Assembly: GCA_030141605.1 (NCBI GenBank)
Contig: JAQGDQ010002371.1
Location: forward strand, 194,547-258,546
DNA: 64,000 nt
Reading direction: 5' to 3'
Origin: Tubiluchus corallicola
Taxonomy: Eukaryota > Priapulida > Priapulimorpha > Priapulimorphida > Tubiluchidae
Position numbers and translations under genes: made by a program. Of the stretch, positions 54,070 to 64,000 are shown one piece after another (within the stretch, counting starts at the first letter, position 1; every line of letters begins with the position of its first letter). The notes below the pieces were generated by a model, which worked only from the letters and a program-made list of their open reading frames with translations, searched no databases and had not been told where the DNA came from.

Positions 54070-54745
54070 CAACTTGTAGTTTCTGCATTTCCATCAGCTC
54101 TTTCCTGACCAGTTCTTTTTGGGCCTGTGGGATACGATATGGTCTCTGTCTGACTGGTGTAGGATCTGAGAGGATTATCTCGTGCTCAACTACTGATGTC
54201 CTTCCGGGAAGGTCAGTAAAAGTTTCAGAGAAATCTCGGAGGACTTTCATCAGCTCTTCCTTCTGCTCTTCAGTAAGTTCAGCAGGTAAAGTTATATCAG
54301 CTACACTTTGGGTGGCACTTGCTGTAGGTGGGAAAGCATAATCTGGCAATTTACACAAACGTTCACTGTCTGGCTCCTGATTATTTGAATCGTCCTCAAC
54401 CCAATCATTATCAATATTGCTGGCAGGTGGCACAAGTCTGCTCTCCTCACATCTGGCAAATAAAGCTGTTCCCATCACGATCCACAAAGGGCTTGAGCAG
54501 ATTAATGTGATACGTTTTAACATTTGCCCGTTTTCCTTTACCACCAATGTTGATTTTATATGTGAGGTCTGACACCTTGTCAGTTACTACGTATGGGCCG
54601 CGATAGTGTCTCTGCATTTTTCCTTTCCCTTCAGGCATAAGAATTAGTACTTTCTGGCCAATCTCCAGTACTCGATCAGTTTGGCTTGGCTCAGAGATTC
54701 ATGGGCATCTTCCGTTGCATCCTGGAGTGCATTAATAATTCTTAC
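54070..54745 (-). mobile_element. Ty3/gypsy retrotransposon fragment with integrase upstream of RT (Gmr1-like)
   Basis: Reading the minus strand from 54740: degenerate IN tail (ALQDATEDAHESLSQAK, then after a frameshift RVLEIGQKVLILMPEGKGK), GPYVVTDKVSDLTYKI and VKTYHINLLKPF, the usual integrase C-terminus. After a second frameshift comes a Pro/Asp linker, then LTEEQKEELMKVLRDFSETF, DLPGRTSVVEHEIILSD, PVRQRPYRIPQAQKE and ELMEMQKL, the start of the reverse transcriptase. The sequence stops before the RT core. IN before RT is the Ty1/copia-like order reported for Gmr1-type Ty3/gypsy elements; ordinary gypsy has RT first. It is truncated at both sides and non-functional. Confidence 0.75.
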
Positions 54746-55478
54746 TAGCACAGGCCCCGCAAAAGATGTTGTGTATAATCAATAATACGCGAACATTCTA
54801 CCTAGTCCTCATTTATAACACAAAGCCCATAACATCCTGCCTACTGTATGTCTGTTTATCTAACGCAAAGCAGCTTTTTGCTGAATTAAAGCTGTAAGCA
54901 GAGTACAATGGATGACGTCACTACAATGGCATGCGTCAGCAGTTTTCTAAGCGAAAATTGTCGAAAATAGAACATCTAATTAACTTGCCAGTACTCCTCT
55001 CGGTGGACCTGACCTAAAATATAACCCACATCATCGTGTAGCCCTGTCCTTCCTCTTTGTAAAGAGCTGTATATCTCCTTCCGAGAGTCCCACCAGGCGA
55101 CGCTAGAACGTTTTTTCCGTATGCTGTTTGGTCAAAATTTCGGAAAAATCGAGTTGGGTCCGGGAAAACGCCCGTTGCGGGGCGCGGTGGTCCTCTCGGG
55201 AATTCTAAATATGCCTACTACACCCACCGCTGAACGGGCTATCTATCCATACCCAGCACCACCCTCGGCCCATTCCAGTTCTTCAGAAATAAGAGGTATA
55301 AGTTTTGCAAAAAACGACCGAAAAATGGTCATTTTTGGAGGTTTTCCGCCCCCCCCTCCCGGTGAGCCCGATTCGAAAAAAAATAAACCATCAATGGCAC
55401 AACACTAGATCGAGACCTTTCGTTTGATATATAGATCGCCGCAAATGGTGCCGTCGTCGAAGCTGTAGCCTCGAATCT

Positions 55479-55510
<32 letters not shown>

Positions 55511-56336
55511 TATTAAGCCCATACCAAGAATATTAATATAAGAGACTAGCAAAGGCCCCGCAAAAGATTTTGCGTAAAAAACCACGTATAATCAATAACA
55601 CGCGAACATCCTACACAGTCCTCATGTATAACGCAAAGCCCGTAACATCCTGCCTACTTACCTAACGCAAAGCCAGCAGCGTTTACTCCTGCCTACTGTA
55701 TGCTGCAAAGCAGCTTTTTGCTGAATTAAAGTTATAGACAGAGTACAATGGATGACGTCAGAACAATGGAATGCGGTCAGCAGTTTTCTAAGCGAAAATT
55801 GTCGAAATTTGCGGAAAATAGAACATGTAATTAACTCATTGATACTCCTCTCGGTGGACCTGCCCTAAAATATAACCTACATCATCGTGTAGCCCTGTCC
55901 TTCCTCTTTGTAAAGAGCTATATATCTCCTTCCGAGAGTCCCACCGGGCGACGCTAGAACGTTTTTCCCGCATGCTGTTTGGTCAAAATTTCGAAAAAAT
56001 CGCGAGTTGGGTCCGGGAAAACGCCCGTTGCGGGGCGCGGTGGTCCTCTCGGGAATTCTAAATATGCCTACTACACCCACCGCTGAACGGGCTATCTATC
56101 CATACCCAGCACCACCCTCGGCCCATTCCAGTTCTTCAGAAATAAGAGGTATAAGTTTTGCAAAAAACGGCCGAAAAATGGCCATTTTTGGAGGTTTTTC
56201 GCCCCCCCCCCTTCCTCCCGGTGGGCCCGATTCGAAAAAAATAAACCATCAATGGCACAACACTAGATCGAGACCTTTCGTTTGATGTATAGATCGCCGC
56301 AAATGGTGCCGTCGTCGAAGCTGTAGCCTCGAATCT

Positions 56337-56368
<32 letters not shown>

Positions 56369-58645
56369 TATTAAGCCCATACCAAGAATATTAATATAAG
56401 AGACTAGCAAAGGCCCCGCAAAAGATTTTGCGTAAAAAACCACGTATAATCAATAACACGCGAACATCCTACACAGTCCTCATGTATAACGCAAAGCCCG
56501 TAACATCCTGCCTACTTACCTAACGCAAAGCCAGCAGCGTTTACTCCTGCCTACTGTATGTTGCAAAGCAGCTTTTTGCTGAATTAAAGTTATAGACACA
56601 GTGGATGACGTCAGCACAATGGAATGCGTCTGCCTTTGCGTCAGCAATTTTCTAAGCGAAAATCGCCGAAAATGGAACCTCTAACTAACTCGTTGATACT
56701 CCTCTCGGTGGACCTGCCCTAAAATATAACCTACATCATCGTGTAGCCCTGTCCTTCCTCTTTGTAAAGAGCTATATATCTCCTTCCGAGAGTCCCACCG
56801 GGCGACGCTAGAACGTTTTTCCCGCAGGCTGTTTGGTCAAAATTTCGAAAAAATCGCGAGTTGGGTCCGGGAAAACGCCCGTTGCGGGGCGCCGTGGCCC
56901 TCTCGGGAATTCTAAATATGCCTACTACACCCACCGCTGAACGGGCTATCTATCCATACCCAGCACCACCCTCGATCCGTTCCCGTTCTTCAGAAATAAG
57001 AGGTATAAGTTTTGCAAAAAACGGCCGAAAAATGGCCATTTTTGGAGGTTTTTCGCCCCCCCTTCCTCGCGGTGGGCCCGATTCGAAAAATAAACCATCA
57101 ATGGCACAACACTAGATCGAGACCTTTCGTTTGATGTATAGATCGCCGCAAATGGTGCCGTCGTCAAAGCTGTAGCCTCGAATCTTATATATATATATAT
57201 ATATATAAATAAATATATTAAGCCTATACCAAGAATATTAATATAAGAGACTAGCAAAGGCCCCGCAAAAAATTTTGCGTATAAATTTACACGTATAATC
57301 AAAAATACACAAACATCCTACCTACTGTTTGTCTGTTTATCTAATGCAAAGCCGCTTTTACTGAATTAAAGTTATAAGATTATAGACAGAGTACAATGGA
57401 TGACGTCACAACAATGGCATTGCGTCAGCAGTTTTCTAAGCGAAAATTGCCGAAAATAGAACATCTAATTAACTCGTCGGTACTCCTCTCAGTGGACCTG
57501 CCCCAAAATATAGCCCACATCATCGTGTAGCCCCGTTCTTCCTCTTTCTGATGAGCCATATATTTCCTTCCGAGAGTCCCACCAGGCGTCGCTAGAACGT
57601 TTTTTCCGCAGGCTGTTTGGTCAAAATTTCGAAAAAAATTTGCAAAAAACGGCCAAAAATGGCCATTTTTGGGCTTTTTTCGCCCCCCCTTCCTTCCGGT
57701 GGGCCCAATTCGAAAAATAAACCATCAATGGCATGACACTAGATCGGGACCTTTCGTTTGATGTATAGATCGCCGCAAATGGTGCCCTTGTCGAAGCTGT
57801 AGCCTGGAATCTTATATCTAAATATGTATATTAAGATACCAAGAATATTAATATACTAGCAAAGGCCCCGCAAAAGATTTTGCGTATAAATACACATGTG
57901 ATCAATAATACACGAACATCCTACACAGTCCTCATTTATAACACAAAGCCCGTAACATCCTGCCTACTTACCTAACGCAAAGCCAGCAGGTAGCTTTTAC
58001 TGAATTAAAGTTATAGACAGAGTACAGCAGGCAGCTACTGTATGTCTGTTTATCTAACCCAAAGCAGCTTTTTGCTGAATTAAAGCTATAAGCAATAATG
58101 GATGACGTCAGAACAATGGAATGCGGTCAGCAGTTTTCTAAGCGAAAATTGTCGAAATTTGCGGAAAATAGAACATGTAATTAACTCGTTGATACTCCTC
58201 TCGGTGGACCTGCCCTAAAATATAACCTACATCATCGTGTAGCCCTGTCCTTCCTCTTTGTAAAGAGCTATATATCTCCTTCCGAGAGTCCCACCGGGCG
58301 ACGCTAGAACGTTTTTCCCGCATGCTGTTTGGTTAAAATTTCGAAAAAATCGCGAGTTGGGTCCGGGAAAACGCCCGTTGCGGGGCGCCCTGGCCCTCTC
58401 GCGAATTCTAAATATGCCTACTACACCCAACGCTGAACGGGCTATCTATCCATAGCCAGCACCATCCTCGGCTCGTTTCCGTTCTCCAGATCTCAGACGT
58501 ATACGTTTTGCAAAAACGGTCGAAAATAGTCATTTTTGGAGGTTTTTCGCCCCCCGTTCCTCGCGGTGGGCCGGATTCGAAAAATAAACCCCCAATGGCA
58601 CGACACTAGATCGACACTATATATATAACATACCAAGAATATCAA
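54745..58645 (+). repeat. Five-unit tandem array of a 0.6-0.86 kb repeat
   Basis: Units begin at 'actagcaaaggccccgcaaa': about 54745, 55543, 56401, 57248 and 57853, the last ending near 58645. Each unit holds, in order, 'gcaaagcagctttttgctga', a TGACGTCA palindrome, 'ctcctctcggtggacctg', 'ccttccgagagtcccacc', a G/C-rich core (absent from unit 4 by a deletion of about 230 bp), 'aaaacggccgaaaaatggcc', poly-C, 'cgatctag' and a (TA)n stretch (lost in the last units). Units 2 and 3 are nearly identical. The 67-codon minus-strand frame shared by units reads MGVVGIFRI at its start but has no codon bias or motif that I know. Confidence 0.95.
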
Positions 58646-60140
58646 TATATGCGATAACAACCTTACGACAGTTTTATGAATTCGAATTAACAGCGAAGTT
58701 GTGACAACTTGTGCCCAAAGACAGCTACTTAAGGATTACGACACTGTCTTAGAGGTGTTGTAAGACAATGCATTAAGTGTATAAATTTACGATGCGTACA
58801 TGAATCTGGCCCCTGGAACGGATCTTCAACCACTTAGAAGGCACTTAGGCAAGACTTATCTTTCTGAACAGCTCTACATTATGGAATACGTCACAGAGAA
58901 TGCACAGTTTAGACAATAACACATTCTGTACCGTATCTGTCCATTTTCCATATTTGCAATCATAATTTTTTACCATTTATTGGACTACGTAGTCTTCTAA
59001 ATGCTCATGAAAGACAAAACAGAAACAGACAACGTTGCTACTATTTACCACGATCACATTGTAATATATGTATTTTAAGTCCTGTTCACCTTCCAGAAAC
59101 AAATATGAAATAGTAGTTAAACCAACAGAATTTCTGAAATCTGTTAAAATTTTTATTCCAATTTTTTTTCCAAAAATGATTTATATTTGTGATCTATGAG
59201 ACTAATAAACAATCTTCTGAATTATGCTATTCATGTAAAATTCTCAAGTCTGTAAATACTATGCAGATTTATAAATTATTAGCTAAATGCATTATAAGAT
59301 TTTTCCATTATCTAACATGATAACTGACGACAATGCAACATAGTTTGATTAGAATTGACAAAAAAGTAAAATCATCAATGCATAATAGATGGTCCAGAAA
59401 AAGGACTTACATAGATTAACTGATTTTTATATAATACAACTCACTTTTAAAATCAAACAGATTTTTAAATTAAATTAAAATTTAACAGTTAACATACGTT
59501 ACTTTTGCATAAAAACATGAAAATAGAAGATAATATTGCTTCAGATGTTTACAAATAAAATTTGCCAAACGTAACAATTAAAACTACAAAGTTCTCAATA
59601 GAGGGACATAATTGCCCCTGTTAATCATAATTCTAGCAAATAATCACTTTTAAACTTCTAACTCATCAAAACAGGTTCTGGTAGAGCTTTTTTTAGTGAT
59701 AATTACTTGTGATCTTGTTACATTTCAGTTGAAAGACACAATCAAACGTCAAAAGCACTACCATCAGTTCAAAGTCCATTACAAAAATGTTGCCCATCTT
59801 GCACCATTTTCATGTTACAATGCATTTACAGGTAGTGATTATGAGTATAGCACTATTTAACATAAATTCAAGGTAGAAATGACATAAAAAACTCAATATG
59901 AAGAGTGGATACATAGACAGTAATTTTTCGTATGCATAATGAGCAGAATTTTGAGCAGATTTGCTAATTTGACATTTTTGCTTTGCAGTAATTCATATTA
60001 TGTAATAGTCAATTTTTCTGTACAGCTAGCAGATATCAAAAAAGAACAAATCTTTCTAACTCTAAAAACAATGAAGCTTTTTACATGTATGAGATGACAC
60101 GTTCATATCCTGACGTTGAGGTTTTACTATCAATAATGGC
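58646..60140. other. Downstream region of the second C45 gene, nothing recognised
   Basis: AT-rich DNA probably including its 3' UTR. No other gene seen. Confidence 0.5.
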
Positions 60141-60142
60141 TC

Positions 60143-60695
60143 CTATATATTTACTGAGTTTTCTGATGTACAGTCACCACAAATCAGAAGCCTTTTTGCA
60201 CTGAAGCAGCCCGATAATTTGTTACCTGATCATTTACACACAGGTAAATCAAAGACTATCTTACTAGTAGAAGACTTATCCATATAATTAGACCATGTGC
60301 CATTCATTAGATCAAAAATACCTGCAAGAACAAACACATTCTAGAGCAGGATTCACCAAAAGAACAAACACATATATGTACAGTTTTTTACGACAGCCTT
60401 CACCAAGTGATCTATATATTTACTGAATTTGCTGATGTACAGTCACCACAAATCAGAAGCCTTTTTGAGCTGAAGCAACCCAATAATTTGTTACCTGATC
60501 ATTTACCCATGGGTAAATCAAAGACTACCACTGGTCCTTTACTGGAAGATGCCTTATCCATATAAATAGACCATTTACCATTCATTAGATCAAAAATACC
60601 TGCAAGAACAAACACATTCTACAGCAGGATTCACTAAATGAACAAACACATATATGTACAGTTTTTAACGACAGCCGTCAGCAAGTGATCTATAC
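60143..60695 (-). repeat. Tandem duplication (~270-bp unit) carrying the terminal exon of the second C45 gene
   Basis: Copy 1 (about 60143-60411) and copy 2 (about 60412-60690) match from 'tatatatttactga' through 'tcagaagcctttttg', 'cctgatcatttac', the exon, 'caagaacaaacacattcta' and 'acatatatgtacagtttt'. The spacing is 269 bp at the stop codons and 278 bp at the acceptors, the 9-bp difference being an indel in the exon. Confidence 0.93.
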
Positions 60696-61854
60696 GGACA
60701 GTTCCCAAAAAATGCCTCTGGCCATCCATGTGCCTGTAAACAGAACACAGATAGTCACCCATTTTTTTCGTGTGACACTACTATTACAAGAGAAAAATGG
60801 ATTACCAGTATTATAACTGTTTGCACTTAAACTAGAAAAGAGTTTGATCTAAACCAACAATGAAGACACTACACTGTACTTTATGTTTCCACTGTAAAAA
60901 TCAGGCTGCAGAACTACGTTTCTCTGTTTTTAATACAGCACTCTGAAAGCCAAAATCTAGTGTTAAATCCAAACACATTATCATTTCTCTAGGTTAGACA
61001 CACAAGTGCCATAGTTTCAATGAGATAAATAGCCATGCGTAATATAGCAAATAAAGTACTAGAGAATACAACTAAGACTTTGAACATGATCAGTCAGATG
61101 ACATTAAAAAAAGGCAATAATCTACAACCCATCTTCTGAACAAGGAGTTTTTTAATTCTGTTCCTTTGTTGTTTAAACAATTTACATTATACATATCTTT
61201 AAGATTCATGAGCCCTTATGTAAACCATACTGAGAAAACTTGGTACATGCACACAGTATGCAGGTATAGCAGATTAGGGAAAATGTCATTCGACTGCAGC
61301 AATGAAGTAATTGCTATTTTATATGATACCATACAAACTATATCATGGTGCTGAGTATGCTTCCTTATTTAATGCTGAGCTAGTACACTAAATTCGACTG
61401 TCGGATTGCATGCAATCATTCTACAGATTACCTGCTTTTTATGACATATTATCATCATAATTATTTATATAAGGAAACTGTTTCTGGCATGTTAGCAAAT
61501 CTAAAGTAATAGTAAGTGACAGAAGGTTGTGAAATGTCTCCATCGTATTGTCAACTTGACACTTAACTTCAGAAAAACACTTTGCACGTGCACATTAAGA
61601 TTCAACAAACGGTTTGAAAATCCCCGGAACAGCAAAAAGATACACAATTAAGAAACAAACCAGTGCAGAGCGTCACAGACTTCATCGGATGGTGACGTTG
61701 ATGGCGAAAAATTGGGTAGTCCAGATGCGAGGTATCACTAAGCATAGCTTTAATGTCATCAACAGATGTCACCCCAGGAAGCTCTTCGATTTTTGCAGCT
61801 CTCATTTTAGATGACTGCTGCTTACCCTTTTCTACAAGTCGTATTCGTCTATAC
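60230..61854 (-). CDS. Second C45 (carcinine/NBAD hydrolase-like) gene, 3' part, with two alternative terminal exons
   Basis: Minus strand. The penultimate exon 61854-61661 encodes YRRIRLVEKGKQQSSKMRA, ELPGVTSVDDIKAMLSDTSH, DYPIFRHQRHHPMKSVTLCT, matching exon 8 of the complete C45 gene (YHRI...LLSDSSDEKFPIFR...HPMKSITLFT). The join phase is the same. Two candidate last exons follow: proximal 60599-60499 (GIFDLMNGKWSIYMDKASSS, then GPVVVFDLPMGK and stop) and distal 60321-60230 (GIFDLMNGTWSNYMDKSSTS, then KIVFDLPVCK and stop). Both have a ttgcag acceptor and an open frame. The proximal version keeps the G-P-x-x-V-F-D-L-P end seen in the first gene. The exons with the catalytic Cys lie beyond 64000, or are missing. 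Confidence 0.85.
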
Positions 61855-63065
61855 CTTTAAAACAACTTCCATTTTAGATTTCAAAGAATTATTAAGAAGT
61901 ACGAAAAATTAATAAGTTAAAAGATAAAACAGCAAACTGTAACGTGCTGTTGATTGACATATAGCATTGCAGAGGGATGTTAGTACAGAATGTCAGCAAC
62001 ATAGATATATGCACCAAAGTTACACTACTTAATTACACACTGTAATGTGCGGACAGCACATTTAGGCATGGCCATTTGGGCATTGGAAAAATTAGGTGCC
62101 AGACACTTGGGCACTGACTTGTTTAGACATTTTTGTACCATTGCAGGTACACTTAATTGTGCGGTTAGATCCAATAAAACTCGACCATGCAAGGATACCG
62201 TAACATCATTTCTGTGTTGCACTACAAATCACATTGCCTAGCAGCCTAGACTTGTGTGGGAATCCTTGTCCTTTGCCTAACTGGTGATTGCCGATTGAAC
62301 CCATTAACTGATGGGTATAGTATTACTGCTGTCATCAGCTTACTATGCACTGCAAAGGCTTTTAACTAATTTTAGAAAAGAAGTTATGCCTAAATTACTT
62401 TGTGCAGTTAAAAATTAGAAAAAAATATTTTAAAATATTAATTTATATAAGTGAATTAACAATAAATTAAAAAGTATAGTTTTCTAAATCGTACTGCTCT
62501 AAAATTTTCAAATTCTCCTTAACTGTTAGATCTTTATGTTTATGCTCCATTTTTCAAATTTTTAACTCTATTCCTTTGTTTGCTGCATGCTTACTCTTGT
62601 AAGTCACAAGGAATACTGGCTGATTACTGTACCTGCATCTATGATTATCAAAAGGAAACTGCTAGGCAAGTGATTAAATGTTTAGCTTCCAGAAATTCTT
62701 TGGGTAATGAGGTTAAGTGCAGTGGATGAGCAGGTAACAGATTCAAAGCCAAATCTCTACGCCAGCGTATTAGCGCATAATAAACATACCTGTTTACAAA
62801 CAAAACGGTACTTAACAGGATTTGTTTACACATATATAATAGACAAAAGGGAAGTCAAGATGACATAAAAGTAGGAAAGGCTGTTTGGGCACAAACAAAT
62901 ATCTTATTTTAAGTAAGTGAAGGAAAAATAATTGAGTTAATTAAGCGAAGTTATTTGAGTCAATTACCAATAGTTCTTATGTATGTTTGAACAGAAGTGG
63001 CCCATTCCAGGCGTTTTTGAGCCAATTAAGTGATTGAGTCTATTAACCATGAGTCTATTAAGTGG
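61855..63065. other. Probable intron of the second C45 gene, nothing recognised
   Basis: I searched the minus strand for the preceding C45 exon (the VN...NYEVA...YHVN segment) and did not find it here. Confidence 0.4.
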
Positions 63066-63067
63066 TG

Positions 63068-63425
63068 ACTACTATATATATGTATAAGATTCGCGGCAGC
63101 TACAGCTCCAACAATGGCACCATTTGTGATGATCTATATATCAAACGAAGGTCTCAATCTAGAATCATCTCAGTGGGGTTTATTTTTCGAATCATGCCCA
63201 CCGTGACAAACAGGGAACAAAAAACTTCGAAAATGGTCCTTTTATGCCTGTTTTTTGCTAAACTTATACCTCTCATTTCTGGAGAACGAGAATGGACCGG
63301 GACTGGTGCAGGTAATAGTTTATAGCCAGTTCAATGGTGGGTGTAGTAGGTGTATTTAGAATTCGCGGGAAGGCCATGGCGCCAAGCGATGGGCATTTTC
63401 CCGGACCCAACCATGCAAATTTTGC
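63068..63425 (-). repeat. Diverged inverted copy of the 54.7-58.6 kb array unit
   Basis: Reads 'agattcgcggcagctacagc', 'ggcaccatttgtgatgatct', 'atcaaacgaaggtctcaatc', then 'gggtgtagtaggtgtattta' and 'gaattcgcgggaa' up to 'tttcccggacccaacc', in the order of the reverse complement of an array unit. A (TA) remnant sits at its left edge. Confidence 0.8.
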
Positions 63426-63429
63426 AGAA

Positions 63430-64000
63430 AGCTGCTTAAACAGCCTCTGGAAAAATTCAATTGGTGCAACTGTCTGAGTATGTTGAAAAAAATAAGTACA
63501 CTTGCAGAAAGAGGACGAAACAGTCTACAAAATGTTGAAGGTTTCACCAGGAGAAATGTCCAATAGATGAAATGGGAAGTGTGTATTTATTTCAAGGTCC
63601 TTTTTAACCCCCCCCCTTACTGCATGCTATTTGGAACACCCATTGTCTTTGAGTCAGAAATTTCGAGGCTGTTCTGGGCAGTGTTCTCACCCGCCATTCT
63701 ACTGTGTCATATTATAAGTAAGTTCTGTTAGCCTAATATTGCATGAGATGCAGTTAGCAAAACTATGTGAAATGACTGCATATTATTGATCATTTGCTAT
63801 AGGCACACAGTTTCAACTTTATACAAAATGTTTTGCATGGTTTCACCATGATGCTCTGCTGTTGGTGTTGGTGTTGTAGCTGTCGTCATCGTTGGTGTCA
63901 TCATAGTCGTCATCAACATCATGAACACCATGTGATGTGGTGGATTTGGTGGTGTGTGTGATGAGTGTGCCGCGGATGGTGTGGCGGGGTGGTAGGATGT
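63430..64000. other. Window end: low-complexity GGTGTT/ATC-rich DNA
   Basis: No gene recognised. From about 63860 the sequence is a mix of gttggt, catcat and ggtggt words. Confidence 0.5.

Noticed and set aside
55877-58430. 67-codon minus-strand and 84-95-codon plus-strand frames in each array unit as genes
   Set aside because: Both strands are open over the same G/C-rich core, unit 4 lacks the core, and no motif or codon signal supports translation. Near identity between units explains the shared frames.

Overview
The window is nuclear DNA of an animal, most likely a marine invertebrate. It is AT-rich. The genes have several exons with GT/AG introns, and intergenic DNA is rich in microsatellites, MITE-like palindromes, LINE remnants and a Ty3/gypsy fragment. 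I cannot fix the phylum. The gypsy fragment seems to carry integrase upstream of reverse transcriptase, an order described for Gmr1-type elements first reported from deuterostomes, but this is weak taxonomic evidence. All exon models below were built by hand from splice sites, phase and similarity between paralogues.

Left third (1-26 kb): five genes for secreted proteins that I cannot assign to a known family. (E) An acidic protein at 1-2.26 kb with recurring F-x-x-I-P motifs, 5' end at or beyond the window edge. (A, B) A convergent pair of clear paralogues, plus strand 7.95-9.42 kb and minus strand 12.49-10.05 kb. (C, D) Two tandem Tyr/Thr/Arg-rich repeat proteins at 15.9-20.7 kb and 22.5-26.0 kb. 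A-D each have a tiny first exon encoding a signal peptide, and all five predicted mature proteins appear to lack cysteine. Together they look like a lineage-specific cluster for an extracellular matrix, coat or adhesive. A LINE reverse-transcriptase remnant, a degenerate GGGCGCCCC repeat field and several simple repeats lie between them.

Middle (26-42 kb): conserved housekeeping genes. NSMCE3 (the MAGE-family subunit of the SMC5/6 complex) runs on the plus strand in seven exons, 28.60-36.09 kb, with a pogo/Tigger-like transposase scrap in intron 3. Convergent to it is a complete nine-exon peptidase-C45 (carcinine / beta-alanyl-dopamine hydrolase-like, Drosophila Tan type) gene on the minus strand, 42.08-36.41 kb. 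Their 3' ends are only about 320 bp apart.

Right third (42-64 kb): mostly repeats. These include about 560 bp of uninterrupted (TG)n, a polypyrimidine tract, palindromic elements, a CR1/jockey-like LINE tail, a 78-bp minisatellite grown from the C-terminal zinc knuckle of another LINE (with a 312-bp higher-order period), a foldback element with roughly 400-bp arms carrying mirrored related ORFs, a gypsy fragment, and a five-unit tandem array (about 600-860 bp per unit, each with a TGACGTCA palindrome). At 60.2-61.9 kb is the 3' end of a second C45 gene, whose terminal coding exon has been tandemly duplicated. Its 5' exons lie beyond the right edge.
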